From the NCBI GenBank assembly GCA_022113835.1, contig JAILWY010000028.1, positions 3,410,001 to 3,474,000 of the forward strand: a DNA stretch of 64,000 nucleotides, in the 5' to 3' direction. Below are positions 34,955 to 46,740 of this stretch, one piece after another. How positions within the stretch are numbered: position 1 is the first letter of the stretch; the number at the start of each line of letters is the position of its first letter. The DNA comes from Atopsyche davidsoni (Eukaryota > Arthropoda > Insecta > Trichoptera > Hydrobiosidae). The notes under the pieces are model-generated. The model saw nothing but the letters and a program-made list of their open reading frames with translations. It had not been told where the DNA came from and searched no databases. Both the position numbers and the translations under genes were made by a program.

Positions 34955-35090
34955 GGAGGCTCTGGTCGCGGAATATAGTTCCGAAGCGCTCCTCGAAGAG
35001 ATCCAATCAAACTTCAAAGAGCGACGCGAGCACTTCCACGAATATACCATCTCCCCGCAACAAATGACCGAATGCTTGTTTCGTTTTTAA
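34955..35090 (+). CDS. Candidate terminal exon of an unrecognised gene
   Basis: A strong polypyrimidine-acceptor (TTTTTTTTCAG|GGAGGC) is followed by an open frame of 44 codons with GC-rich third positions, starting EALVAEYSSEALLEEIQSNF and ending TECLFRF before TAA at 35088-35090. An AATAAA lies at 35152-35157. I do not recognise the protein. The GC-richer DNA at 34380-34770 might hold an upstream exon, but no phase-matched partner could be fixed. A second frame here is also open for 36 codons, so the reading frame is not certain. Regulatory DNA is the main alternative. Confidence 0.35.
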
Positions 35091-35151
35091 TATACGCCAT
35101 TTCTTGCATCGGGACTGATGCAACAATATAAAATTTTTATCCTATCAAATT

Positions 35152-35157
35152 AATAAA
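35152..35157 (+). terminator. AATAAA polyadenylation signal after the candidate exon at 34955
   Basis: The hexamer lies 62 nt past the stop codon, a plausible distance for a short 3' UTR. Confidence 0.3.
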
Positions 35158-35659
35158 TAGATTGTTTGAGATATTTTTTTTAGGGACAAAATATTGAATA
35201 ACAGGGGTTATATTTTTTAGTGCTGTTTTTATCGTTTGATAAAGACATCTCACAGACGTTCTCCTTAACATCTCTAAACTCAATAATGAAAATAGATAAA
35301 CCCACGTACGCTACCGCTTAAGCCACATGTTGTAACCCTCACAACCTGCGCCAGGATCAGGGCATACTACTACTAACAACTATTGTAGATTAACATAAGA
35401 AATAAATAATCTTTAATTTTAATTTTTCTCTGGACTAAACCACAATGTATTGGTAACTGAAAATTAGAAATGCATACAATTTATAAATATTTTTTAATTA
35501 TATTTGACTTAGCGGTGTCATATGATATATAGTTTTCTTCGTCGCTTCACTGTGAATTGATTTTATAAAATGTATTGTACACACAAAGGAACCAGTAATG
35601 GGACAAAATGCATATTTATTAAATATTTAATATTACATATGTCGATTTTTTGATTAACG

Positions 35660-35778
35660 TCAATCAGATGCGTATTTATTACCCATTACGGGTTTATTAT
35701 ATTATTACTAAAGAAACTCTCTTTAAATCATCTTCTATGTATGAACTAATGTGCCTAATCATATTAGTAATAATATTC
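35660..35778. repeat. Inverted copy of the 34.0 kb foldback family
   Basis: Contains GTATTTATTACCCATTACGG and TGTGCCTAATCATATTAGTA, reading opposite to the copy at 34.0-34.2 kb. Confidence 0.8.
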
Positions 35779-35799
35779 AATATTTCAAGTAATAATTAT

Positions 35800-38700
35800 T
35801 GCTATAGTGGCGAGTTTGCGTTTTCGCCAAAAAAAATGCATATTTTATAAATGTTGTGCAAAACGGACGGTAAGCATGTGAATTTATACACCCTCCCCCC
35901 CGATGCATCATTGATAAGGGTGTCCTTCGCGGGATCGCCGAATACGCATATTTCGGCCGGCGAATAAGGTGTTTTAATAATTTCAAAACAATAATCGCGG
36001 TTGTGCAATAACCCCACGAGCCGGCCCTGCTCAAAAACCAAATCATTTTTTATAGGAGTGCCCCCCGCCAGGTTTCCCGGCGCACCGCCCTTCCAAACAT
36101 GTCCAGCATTCAATGTTATTTGTCTTCTTCTTCTTCTTCGGGCGCCTCTCCGCAGAAGGAGACTGGCGACCATCTCACTGAGCATATATTTATAGTTTTC
36201 TTATGGAGAATAGTGTAGTGGGTACCAGAGTCTGCGTAGTGCTGTCATTCCAAGTCCACTGCTCCATTACCGATCCTCTACACACACTCAGGGTACAGAA
36301 TAACAGCCACGCGCAAGCGACAGCGGGTAAATTAAAAAAAATACATTACGCTTTTGCCACGGTCTGTTTTCCCGCGAAAAAAGCATCGGAAGGTGGAGGG
36401 TATCGTGGATGCGGAATTTGAGCCAATGTCTAGAAGGCACCTGAAAATATGATAATATTAAACAATTGTTAAGACCCTGCAAAGTCAATTTTTTTTTAAG
36501 GTCCATTGAGGTTGCATTGTATTCTTTGGTGTGCCGGTTTTAAAAAGACACTATTTTGAAGGCGAAATTAAATTAAACACGCTTTGTAAGAACAAGCCTC
36601 GGACGCGACCGACGACCAGCCAGTATAAATACACGCATGGAATCAATTTTTGTTTATGCATATAATATTTATTGCTTTACAATAAAGCATTTCGATATTT
36701 ATCAAGACGCATTGATATTCAGCGCAAAAATGCTTTACTTGATTTTGAACTTACCGCACGCCACTGCATACAATATAAGCCATACTCGATCGGGCAGTAA
36801 TTTCATTCTCTTTTACTCTTCACGCTGTTAAATAGCAAGTAGCCGAGGTAGCCACTCGGCTACAAGACAGCCAAGATGCGATCGCAGCGGCTTCACTTAC
36901 AACCCCCTCGACATGTCTTCAGCACCAGCGCGGCCCACAGTTGTGGAGCCGCTTGGCCATGAAGACGTCACCCCCGGAGTGGCAAGTCCCTTTGTATTCA
37001 TTACGGATCTACTGTCGTTCCAGATTGCTCTCATTTTAAAAAATAACTTATCGCTCATTTATTTTTCGTACCAAAGCGCGCCTCTACCCTTTCGCCCGCC
37101 GTGCCCCTATAGCGTGTCGGTAATTTTAATTACTCCACACACATATGCAATGACTTTTTATACCGAGTTCTTTGTTGAGCTGCTTCAAGTAAACCTGCAT
37201 AACTCGCGGGGGTGAAAAATTTAAACCTATTAAATGAAAAAATATACAGTCGCTGTATTCAATCTATCGGACAGCCCCAGGGATGTCTTGAAGTTTGCGA
37301 TGACGTGTATTGACAGCACATCTATCAGAGCGAGGGATCGTTGGGTTACTCCGAGATGCCGAAATATCGATCTGGCCATCCTTTGACCTCGCAAAAATGA
37401 AATATCAAAACACACAATACACGGGCTCTTCAAATCCTTTGGGTGGAGGATAATCTTCATCTCACATATGCTCTATATATACGTCTGCTTATAAAAAAAA
37501 ACTGATCAGCCTGGCAGGGGATGCTGTGAGGCTGTAGCCCCGACGGTAATATATAAAGGATTTTCGTATATTGTGAGTTCGTAAAGTTTTTTAAGCTTGC
37601 TTAAAGCGTATCAGATTCTGAATAAAACGATAGAAAGAAAGGTTAAGGGGATGCAGCCGCAGTACCTTTCATGTATGTTCCTGAAAGATATGATAGTATT
37701 TAGTTGCTTCCTGTTTGCAAATGTCTTTCGGTGGGGGATGCTTCAAAAGGGCGCCCTGGCAGCCCTGCGGATCTGCACAACGCTTCGTGTAAATAAATAA
37801 ATAAACAAAACGAAGCTTGCGTCATGTAATGGAAGATTTATATGAAAATTTTCAGCTTTGGCAGGCGACATTGCGTTCTGAAAAAAGTCGCTCGGCTTGA
37901 GTACGCCGACATATTTTGCTTCGAGTGATTTATTGTTCATAGAAATAATATATATATAAAATATCACCGGTTAGCAGTTCGCGATGCATATTCCCGTCCA
38001 TCGAGAGTGATTAAGGGCACCGTTTCACTGAAAGATTCCGCACGGGGGTGATCAAGACAAATCGAGGGGGTTTCAGTAACCTGACATTTTAAAAACGATA
38101 ACGAATTGAAAAAAGCATCTCAACGCTCAAAGATTACTTAAAAAAAAAAAACAAATTCGAAAATCTAAACCCAGCAATATCATACATTGAATATAAAAAT
38201 ATTTTCTCACGGAACTGCAAAAAAAACTATCTTTAATATCGCCGAGCAAAACTAATCTTTATCGTCACAAAAATAACGCATACATTTGTATATCATTACT
38301 GTGACAATTATAACTATTTTGATTTGGCAATTAAGCATTTCGATGTGAGGAGTTTATTGTAAATCGGTTCTTATTGCCTGCGGCGTAAGCGTCAAATTGG
38401 CGTGCCAAATTCGCGGTGGTTGGTGGTTTCTCGCAAAGGATAGAGATCGTCGGTAATAAATATGATGCAACATCTGTGTGTGCGTCTCTTTCGCGCGCGT
38501 GGGCCCGCGAGGCCGCGAGAGCGAGACGCAAGATCAATAAAAACCCAACGCGTCAAATATGATCATAACATATAAATTATCGATACGATGAGATGCAATA
38601 TTTGAGCGATCAATTCGCGTGTGAAACGAAGAGAAATTGTTTTTGAATTACTATTTGGACAAGTGGGATTCAAATCTGCACCCCCTGGCTGTAACATTTT

Positions 38701-40972
38701 TAAAATTTTTTCAGCAAAATTTTTAATGCATATGCAAGTAATACAATGCATTTGTAGGTTAAGACGTTTCGGTTTGCGGTACTAATAATTGTTGATTTTG
38801 ATACGTCGAAAGACAAAAAAATCAACGAAAAGCATTTTTGATAATATAAATGCAGTAATTTAGGACTTGTTAATTAGTTTAACTGTCTGCTTTACTAAGC
38901 GTAGACAATGGTTAAAAGGTTAAACTTATAAAGGTTATAGTCCAGCGGTTATTTGGAAATAGCGAATTCCTGCGTTTAAATCCAGATAAAGCAGAAACAT
39001 AATTATTTTTTTAATATATTAATTGTTTTCAGTTTCAACATATATAAATAAATATTTTAACCCATGCTAAATATCAGTGGCGTGCGATGAGTCCAAAATC
39101 AAGACAAGCCGGTTTAGCTCGCTCAATATATATGAGCCTAAAAAAGCTAGTAAATAGCTTATTTTATAGTTAATACCATAAAAAATAATACCACGAGCCT
39201 TTCAGCCTTTGAACTCCTTTTCCATGGGGAAAAATGACAGCGACAGGCTGTGACAGTCAGGGGTTGTTGGTTCGAATCTTACAAGCATATTAAAGACGGA
39301 TCATCAAAATAAAATGCGGATCTATTGAGTTTCGAAAAATAATATAGAAATCTGAATACATCGATATAGTTTTAAATAATTGAATGACAATAAAAGGCTC
39401 ACATACAATTTATCAAAATTCTAAAAGGCAACGTCCAAAAAAAAAAAAACCACGGTTAATATATTGAAAAAGAAAACACTGTTACTGAAGTAAAATTTAA
39501 GAGATCGCACGATAAAAAAGGCAAACGAAAAAAAAAATGTATAATTTACAAATCGCCTTCATATATCACAAAATGTCACGTATACTGAATTAGTATACAA
39601 TAATTTAATACAGAAAAGGACGTGGAAGCTGAGGGAAAAAAATAATGTCCATGGGTTGTCGGATGGCCCAGTAGGTCTGCCGTCGCGGGGGATAGTTTTG
39701 TCATTGATTATACTTTATGTCGCGTCTAGAAGGCTCCGTGGGACAGTTTTAATGGATCTAACGAATATATTATATAATATTTATTTTAAATATTATTGTG
39801 TTCACATGTTTCAGCAGAAATTACCAAAGCGAGAATCTTATAGAAGTCTATACACGCTGCGATACAACTGACTGTGATTATTACCCAATAGCGTCTTCGT
39901 TGGCGTTATTAACACAAGCTTAATCGTGAAAATAAAAAACCTCAAAATAATACAACATAGTCTGCTTTAAAAAATACTATTCTTAAGAAGCAAGCCAAAA
40001 ACGTCCTTTTCATTTGAGTTTTTATCGCCAAGAAAATTTCTAGTTTTTATTTACGAATTGGACACAACGCATACAGCGGGATTATATTTTTAAAAAATCG
40101 TCGTTTCACGTGCAAATCGATTATATTAAAAAAATTATCTTATTTACAATTTCAATACAAAAATGTAATAAAAATCAGGTTTGTGTATTGAATGCGTTGA
40201 TGTTTTTTCATACAAGATTGGATATATTTTTAGAAAGCGTTAATTTTTACTTCTTAAATCTACCATTTTAACTAAACATACAAGATTTATTTATCTCATT
40301 GCAACTTCGTTTGTAACGCGAATTTGAAGAGAGAAACGTGAAGAGATATTACAAAATACGAAGAGCTAAAAAAAAATATTAGTGAATTATTCCACATTGT
40401 GAGTGTTGAAGAAAATTTTACGTGATCTCCAAGCCACGTGGCTCGTCATATTAGGTATTAAAAATTAAACAAGTCCGTCAAGGGGTATATGTGTATTTTT
40501 TTATTGTTTTTTAATGCGTTTTATTTTATTGCGAGGATTGTTGAAAGGGTTTTTGTACTCACCAAAATCACTATTACTTTAATTTTTTTTTAATTAATAA
40601 TATATTCTTTATAAAGATATTTCTGTAATATTATATAATTTTTTTTAATTTTTTTTTTGTTGAATCGTTGAAACGTTGCCGAATCGTTAATCGTAAGCAT
40701 GTATTTTTATAAGTTTTACGAATATACTGGTATGAAATATCAATTCGTACATTCTTCTAGTATAGATTATATTTTAAGTCAGTCATGTCAAACACGCGAT
40801 CTAGAGCTTTTAGACTTATTTTATTTGAATCTGACCCGCCTACACTTGCTAAATTTAATATATGTGGTTAAATTTAATTGTACTTAAGCTATTGTATTTA
40901 AGATCGTGGTTGTGAATTGAATTATTTGAACACAAAAAAAAAATACTCGTAAATAATAAATAAAACAGCGTA
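35800..40972. other. Intergenic DNA with moderately GC-rich islands, no gene recognised
   Basis: Islands near 35.87-36.18, 36.76-36.99, 37.25-37.45 and 37.98-38.08 kb have higher sequence complexity than the flanks but no convincing splice-bounded coding frame. One at 36839-36863 forms a 9-bp perfect hairpin (GTAGCCGAG/CTCGGCTAC). They resemble conserved non-coding elements, which only alignment can show. Repeats lie at 38585-38640 and 40040-40330. Confidence 0.4.
40040..40330. repeat. Dispersed repeat, inverted copy at 53250-53510
   Basis: TGCGTTGATGTTTTTTCATA here is matched in reverse at about 53350-53375. AACTTCGTTTGTAA here and TTACAAACGAAGTT there bound the matching blocks. A further partial copy with TCAATTCGCGTGTGAAACGA is near 38612. 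Confidence 0.7.
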
Positions 40973-41040
40973 GTGCTACGCGATACATCCTGCGCGCGGT
41001 TCCTGCGCCTGCATGCCTCGTGCATGCCTCCTGCATGCAG

Positions 41041-41344
41041 GCGCAGTGTGCAGCGGCCCCGCCCCCTGCCGGGCGACCCCCGCGCCCCGCCCCGCACCGC
41101 CGCCCCCGCCCCGCGCCCCCTGCCCGCGGGCGCCGTGGAGGCCTCACTGTGTCGCCGCCCGCGCGCACCTCCGGTCGTCCCGCCGCGCGCCAGCAGCACC
41201 AGCGTCTCCAGCCCATCGGACGAGCCCCCGCCAGGACTGCCCGACGACGATTCCGCATTCCCAAACACAGCCAATTTGCATAATCTTCGCGTGGAATTTC
41301 GTGCGAATCGAAGCCGCGCCAGCGCGGAGTGCGTTCTTATGTAA
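41041..41344 (+). CDS. Candidate terminal exon with CAAX-like C-terminus, unrecognised gene
   Basis: After a possible acceptor (CTCCTGCATGCAG|G) a GC-rich frame runs about 100 codons to TAA at 41342-41344. The last part (DEPPPGLPDDDSAFPNTANL ... SRASAECVLM) lies where GC is lower and looks protein-like. The final Cys-Val-Leu-Met fits a farnesylation CAAX box. Against it, all frames are open in the 75%-GC part, including a 297-codon minus-strand frame, so open reading here is weak evidence. It could equally be a CpG-rich promoter. I cannot name a gene. Confidence 0.25.
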
Positions 41345-42770
41345 AAAAAAATACCGGCGCGAGCTTGTGACATAAACGCTGAAGTGACTACCGGAAGCGT
41401 CAGTTCCTCAAATCGCGCGGTGCTGTACGCGCTCTGCCGAATTCCTGTCCGTCCCCGCGGGTCGCGAATCCCGGCGAGGAGCATCCGGAGACCGCCGCGG
41501 GACACGGGCCGAGCCGGTCGGCTCTGAACTCTTGATGCGCCGGGCCCTTCTTCGCATCGCCCCCAGATCGCGTCTCCGCCTCGCACGAAGCCGCAGCCTC
41601 GATACGAAGAAGAAGAAAAAAAACACCAAAATCGAGCCGAGACGAGATACAGCGATATCACAAATATAGCGAGGCACTTCTTCTTCTTCAGCGGCGACCG
41701 AATAGCGAACAAGCACAACACACACATTTTTTTTATTCTGTTATTCAATATGTGATGAATTTCGGGACTGAAACGAGTACTGAACTGGAAAAAAAAAAAA
41801 AAAACGCTTCGCCGACACGACAGTAGTGTTGTAATTCAATGATTTGTGCAGTTGTACGGGCGTGTATGTGATCACACTTGGATAACCTGAGACAATCGGT
41901 AAGTAATATTGCGATATGAACTATATTCGATTGAACTGAAGGGCGTGTGGTGTAAACAAATAGACGAGCGGTGTGGTCTGCAATCAGAGGCCGATAAGGC
42001 GGGGGGCTCGTGGGAACACAGCCTCGCCGACCCCGGGCAGGGTCGAGGGGAGAAGAGGGGGAAATGTCGATCAATTGAAACATGCAGGTATACTGACTCA
42101 CCTGGCGTTTACAGCGTTTTATAGTGAACGGTTATCTGCTAAAGCGAAGGGCACTCCTGCATATGGCGATTAAATTTTTCGCATCGTTGCAAGGTCACAA
42201 GGTCGGCAAGTGTTTTAATTATTTTGATTTTACATAGTTTTAATGAATTTGTAACTTTCGAGTACTTTATATGATGACACATTTCAATTATTATCATTGA
42301 ACTAAATTCGGAATAAATTCACTACTGAATATTTCAGTTTAACGATGCAATGTATAACATAAACGCAAAGCAAAAGTATTTTCTATTTGATCCAAATCAC
42401 GTTTAATATGCGATCTTAATAAAAGAAGAAATAATTGTGCATATTATTTTTTATACATTAGACAGTCTAGATTTTTATAAGACCACTAGTTTTCTAAAAA
42501 TCTGAGACAAGTAATTTACCCCAGAAAGCTAATATTTCCCGGATAGATTATTTCAAGATGCAATTAATTTTATAATAATGTTTAATAAAACATGTAGGAC
42601 AGTGTTTAAATATAATTTGTTACAAAAGATCACAAATAACTCGTATTTGATAATTTAATCTGTTTTATGCAGTGTTTAGGAATAATAATAGTATTAATAA
42701 TAAAAATCACTACTAATCAATTTAAAATGTATCAATTATGAGTGTAAATGTACTGATCGACCACGCCCGC
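41345..42770. other. GC-rich tail then AT-rich DNA, no gene recognised
   Basis: GC-rich DNA continues to about 41.7 kb. A second small GC-rich patch is at 41.98-42.07 kb. No splice-bounded frame stands out. Confidence 0.4.
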
Positions 42771-42779
42771 AATGTTTCT

Positions 42780-43428
42780 CGTTTCGTTACGCATAACGTC
42801 GTACACAGTCATTTCAGATAAGTGTTAAAGAAAATCGTTATTTTTATGTCTTACTGTGATCAACACCAAAACGGGTATAACTTCTCGTTACACGAGCTTA
42901 AAAAATCGTATATATATATATATGGTATATATATATATACGAAATGACAATCGCTTAGTATCGCAGCTTAAAAAGTCGTATATATATATGTCTTACTGAA
43001 AATCTCTTCTCCCTCTTATCGTTACGCAGAGATAACACTACCTTAAAAAATCGTATATAAATATATATATATATCTATATATAATGTCCTATTGAGAAGC
43101 GTGAATATTTCTCTTATCGTTACGTGTAACGTTGAGCAAATGTGGCAGTCGTCTAGTATCGCAGCTTAAAAAGTCACATATATATGTCTTACTGAAAAGC
43201 TTGATCACCCTTAAATGTTTCTCTTCTCGTTACGCCTAAAGTTGCGCAGAGTATCCTAGTTTTAAAAAATATATATATTCGTGAATGTTTATCTTATCGT
43301 TGCGCAAAAATGACAATCGCTTATTATCGCCGCAGCTCAAAAAGTCGCATTTATATGTCTTACTGAAGAGCTTGATCAGCCTTAAATGTTACGCGTAACG
43401 TTGCGCAGATAATCCCAGTTTAAAAAAT

Positions 43429-43473
<45 letters not shown>

Positions 43474-43995
43474 GTAAATGTTTCTCTTATCGTTGCGCAT
43501 AAATGACAATCGCTTAGTATTGCAGCTTAAAAAGTCGTATTTATATGTCTTACTGAAAAGCTTGATCAGCCTTAAATTTTACGCGTAACGTTGCGCAGAT
43601 AATCCCAGTTTAAAAAATCATACATATTTATATATATATATATATATTCGTGAATGTTTCTCTTATCGTTGCGCATAAATGACAATCGCTTAGTATTGCA
43701 GCTTAAAAAGTCGTATTATATGTCTTACTGAAAAGCTTGATCAGCCTTAAATTTTACGCGTAACGTTGCGCAGAAAATCCCAGTTTAAAAAATCATACTT
43801 ATATATATTTTTAAATATATATATATATATATATATATATTCGTGAATGTTTATCTTATCGTTACGCGTGACGTTGCGCACAAATGACAATCGCCCAGCC
43901 CAAAAAGCCGTTTATACGCGTCATACCGAAAAGCTCGATCGGCCCCGAAGCGTGTCCGTTCTCGTTGCGCGTATCGCTGCGCAGAGATGACAATC
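42780..43995. repeat. Tandem array, about 7-8 diverged units of roughly 100-190 bp
   Basis: Each unit repeats the same modules in order: GTCTTACTGAAAAGCTTGAT, TTACGCGTAACGTTGCGCAG, AATCCCAGTTTAAAAAATCA, a (TA)n tract of variable length, CGTGAATGTTTCTCTTATCG, then AATGACAATCGCTTAGTAT and GCAGCTTAAAAAGTCG. Units start near 42850, 42990, 43085, 43183, 43355, 43546, 43720 and 43915; spacing varies because TA tracts and sub-modules are gained or lost. Most units contain GTTACGCGTAAC or a close variant. The last unit is conspicuously GC-shifted. Confidence 0.9.
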
Positions 43996-44250
43996 GTCCG
44001 GGATCAGTGTTACGGGGCCGGGGGGTGACGGCCGGCGCAGCTATGCAGATGGTGAGATACCTGGCCAGGTAGTCGGATGAATGCGGCGCGAGCACAAAGC
44101 CCGGCCCTCGCCGGATCTGGAATTCAGTAAAAGCTCCCAGGAATTTAGAACATCTGTTAAGGTAGGACTCGATATCGGCCGCGCGGGATACTTTAATGTG
44201 TGTTTTGGACCTCATATGTTGTTTTAATCGAGTGATTTCCAAATGATAGA
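43996..44250. promoter_or_regulatory. Moderately GC-rich island beside the tandem array
   Basis: Contains E-box-like CATCTG and CATATG and complex, non-repetitive sequence. A 126-codon minus-strand frame runs through it without recognisable homology. A candidate enhancer or conserved element, unproven. Confidence 0.25.
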
Positions 44251-44405
44251 TGAGGTCTCGGGATTTTTTATTTATAAATTCTTGTAATGAATATAATTTT
44301 TTTTTTTTATCGATATGCGCTTGTTAGAATGAAAACTTTATACGATATTTATTCGATGTAGTATTTTCAGTATGAGACAAGGCATTTGATTGGTGAAGAT
44401 CCATA

Positions 44406-44552
44406 ATTATAATGATAAAAGTAACTAAAATGCATAACTAAACTGTTATGCATCTGATGTTGACCCAGTCTGTTTGGTCGAAACTAGTCATGAAAAAAAT
44501 ATAATAAACTCAAAGTGAAGACAGAATACAAAGTTACTTTTATCATTATAAT
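44406..44552. mobile_element. 147-bp MITE/foldback with 21-bp perfect inverted ends
   Basis: The arm at 44406-44426 (ATTATAATGATAAAAGTAAC + T) is exactly inverted at 44532-44552. The interior carries GGTCGAAACTAGTC and no coding capacity. Confidence 0.85.
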
Positions 44553-44819
44553 ATATTAATTACTTTAATCAATGGTTTTTCCTTCTGACTAAGGTATCGG
44601 GCATTTCTAAATCAACAATGAAATCAAAAGACTACAACAATATATACATAATTGTATTTAAATCTAGTATATCAGTTTTATTCTTGGCAGTTAAGTATCA
44701 CTGAAAAAAAAAGCAATTCTTGCATTTTGATAATTTGCATTGACGCATATTATACAATGTCGATAAAAAATCGTGTTCGACCGAGCTGAAACAGGCGTGA
44801 GGCCAATAACATGAGTTTA

Positions 44820-44905
44820 GGGTTCACCTGTCGGGACAGGGATCGAACCGGAGACCTCTCGACCAGGAGACAACGGTCTAACCACTGAGCCAACAAGTTA
44901 AGACC
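44820..44905 (-). repeat. tRNA-derived SINE-like head
   Basis: On the minus strand GTTGGCTCAGTGGTTAGAC (A-box) is followed about 35 nt later by CCGGTTCGATCCC (B-box), the RNA polymerase III promoter layout of tRNA genes. The anticodon stem does not pair well, so a tRNA-derived SINE is favoured over a working tRNA. Confidence 0.55.
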
Positions 44906-45959
44906 CTTTTCTGGTTAAAAAATGTTAGAGTCAACAAGCCAACCGCGTTATGAAATAGTTACCTGTGATTTCGGATCTTTGTATTTTAATTATTATAACT
45001 ACGTTTGAAAATATACATAAGTGGAAGTTTATTAATATAAATTTAATAAAATATTAAATTATTAAATTTAAGCAATGCACTATTGATCGTTTATACTGAA
45101 AAGTTCTTACAATACTAACTGCCAATGTGATTTGTATAAGAACAAAAAAAAAATATGGTAGATCTTTACAGTTTATTTTGAGAGTTATGATTGACTTGTT
45201 ATTATTTATTATAAATTTAATTATATAATGTGAATATTTCTTAATAGTTACTAAACTGACGTATAAGTGTCTGCTTAGAAACTTCAACTAAATACATCAA
45301 CTTTACAAATACCGGGTTGTTAAATTTCGAAATAAAAAAATACAACGCCGTATTTTATTAGATAATGTTGACCACTTAGTTAACATATTTTAATATATTT
45401 AATATAAAATATTTAAAGTTAAATTTATAGTACAGTTAAATACTTTATTCGGTGTATTCTGCCAAACTGACTGAAAGGAAATAATAATTGAATTATTATT
45501 TCAAAATTACTTTAAATATAAGCAAATATTACTCAAATATATAACCGAGTCTTGTGTTTTTCATACAAAATATATAAGCAAAGTCCATTTTTATTATCAT
45601 GATTAACATCACAAACGTTAAATAATTTTAACGTCACAAAAATGTATGAAAGCGTTTAAACGCTTTCAAACAAAAATTTCATGTACATTTCTTTATAGTT
45701 GAACCATAGCGAGTGCAAAAATCTATTAAACGGTATTGCATTAATTGAATTACTTTGATTTGAATGCCCCGAATGTGGCCCCCAGTACCGGGACTGAAAC
45801 GTTGCAAACACTAATCCAACTAACAAGTATTGCATTTGAGCTATTATTACTACCATAAGTCGAGGTTTTCCGGTTGTGTCGCAGCGTAGTGCGTTTTTAA
45901 GCTGCCTACACGTGTCAACCAAACGGCAACATGCCAATAGGACTCGTGCATTTTTTTTT

Positions 45960-46410
45960 TGCGAAGAGTGCACCCAATTCGAGATGAGGACGCTATCAAT
46001 ATAAATCGCTTGTCAGTCGTGTCGGCGCGTGTGCGGACAGCCCGAGTGTTTGATGATGAATCCGATCTCGCGTTTCGGCGGCATGCAGTGCATGTCCGAG
46101 GGGGGTGGGGGGGGAGGGCACGCGGGGTGCCTCACCTGTCGCGGACAATACGCGGCGTCCAATTAGTGCATTAATTATTTGTAAATTTAAGCGGAGATCG
46201 GCGGTCGGGTCGGTTGGCGCGGAGGCCTCCGATTGGCCGGCCCGCGGGGGGCGTGGCCTGCCCGAAACCTCCAGTGGACACTTCCTGCGGGGGAACTTCC
46301 GTGAGGGCATGCGCCTCTGCAGCCCCTCCGTCTCCTCTGCAGCCCCTCCACATCCTCCGCGGCCTCCGGACGCCGCGGTGCTCATTGATTCGATCAAACT
46401 GGGAACGTAA
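45960..46410. promoter_or_regulatory. CpG-rich island, candidate promoter upstream of fj
   Basis: GC-rich and CpG-rich block of about 400 bp with TATAAAT near 45999 and TCAGTC near 46014. All frames are open only because of GC content. It is 3 kb upstream of the fj coding exon, which itself has a splice acceptor in its 5' UTR, so an fj first exon could be here. Inference only. Confidence 0.3.
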
Positions 46411-46599
46411 AAAAATAACCGATTCGGAAAAAAAAATCACTCAACGCGAGTAATTATAAATAGCATTGGCTCAATTCGTATTGAAAAAAAAAAAAAAAAA
46501 AACAAAAAACAAAACAAAACAATTGTATTTTTGTGAAGACCGTCTCACAGGAAGTACGATTTTGCCTTTACAGGTTTTTTATTGATTGCTAATGATTAT

Positions 46600-46740
46600 A
46601 ACAATTGGTAATATAAGCTTGGGGGTGTGGGTTCGAATCCCACACAAATCGCGATGATACTTATCTGAGAGTTTCTTTGATCATTTTTCAATATTTGAAA
46701 AAATGTACTTAATCATTATCAACTGTATTTTCAACAAAAT
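46600..46740. repeat. B-box repeat copy
   Basis: Carries GGGTTCGAATCCCACACAAA followed by ATTTTTCAATATTTGAAAAA; the reverse arrangement is at 5770-5935. Same family as 9.34-9.72 and 34.0 kb copies. Confidence 0.65.

Noticed and set aside
40855..41748. 297-codon minus-strand frame
   Set aside because: Most of it lies in about 75% GC DNA where all frames are open. It has poly-Phe from homopolymer runs and no recognisable domain.
42780..43995. CRISPR-like array
   Set aside because: Units are contiguous and diverged, with TA tracts rather than unique spacers of constant length, in an animal genome.
44820..44905. Functional tRNA gene on the minus strand
   Set aside because: A- and B-boxes are good but the anticodon arm does not pair and the acceptor stem is poor, so it is listed as SINE-like.
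45960..46453. Several GC-rich frames of 70-130 codons on both strands
   Set aside because: Open only because of GC content; mutually overlapping with no splice-bounded or conserved motif. Kept as a CpG island.
46620..46660. tRNA gene from the GGGTTCGAATCCC B-box
   Set aside because: No A-box at the right distance and no cloverleaf; the same box recurs in several repeat copies.
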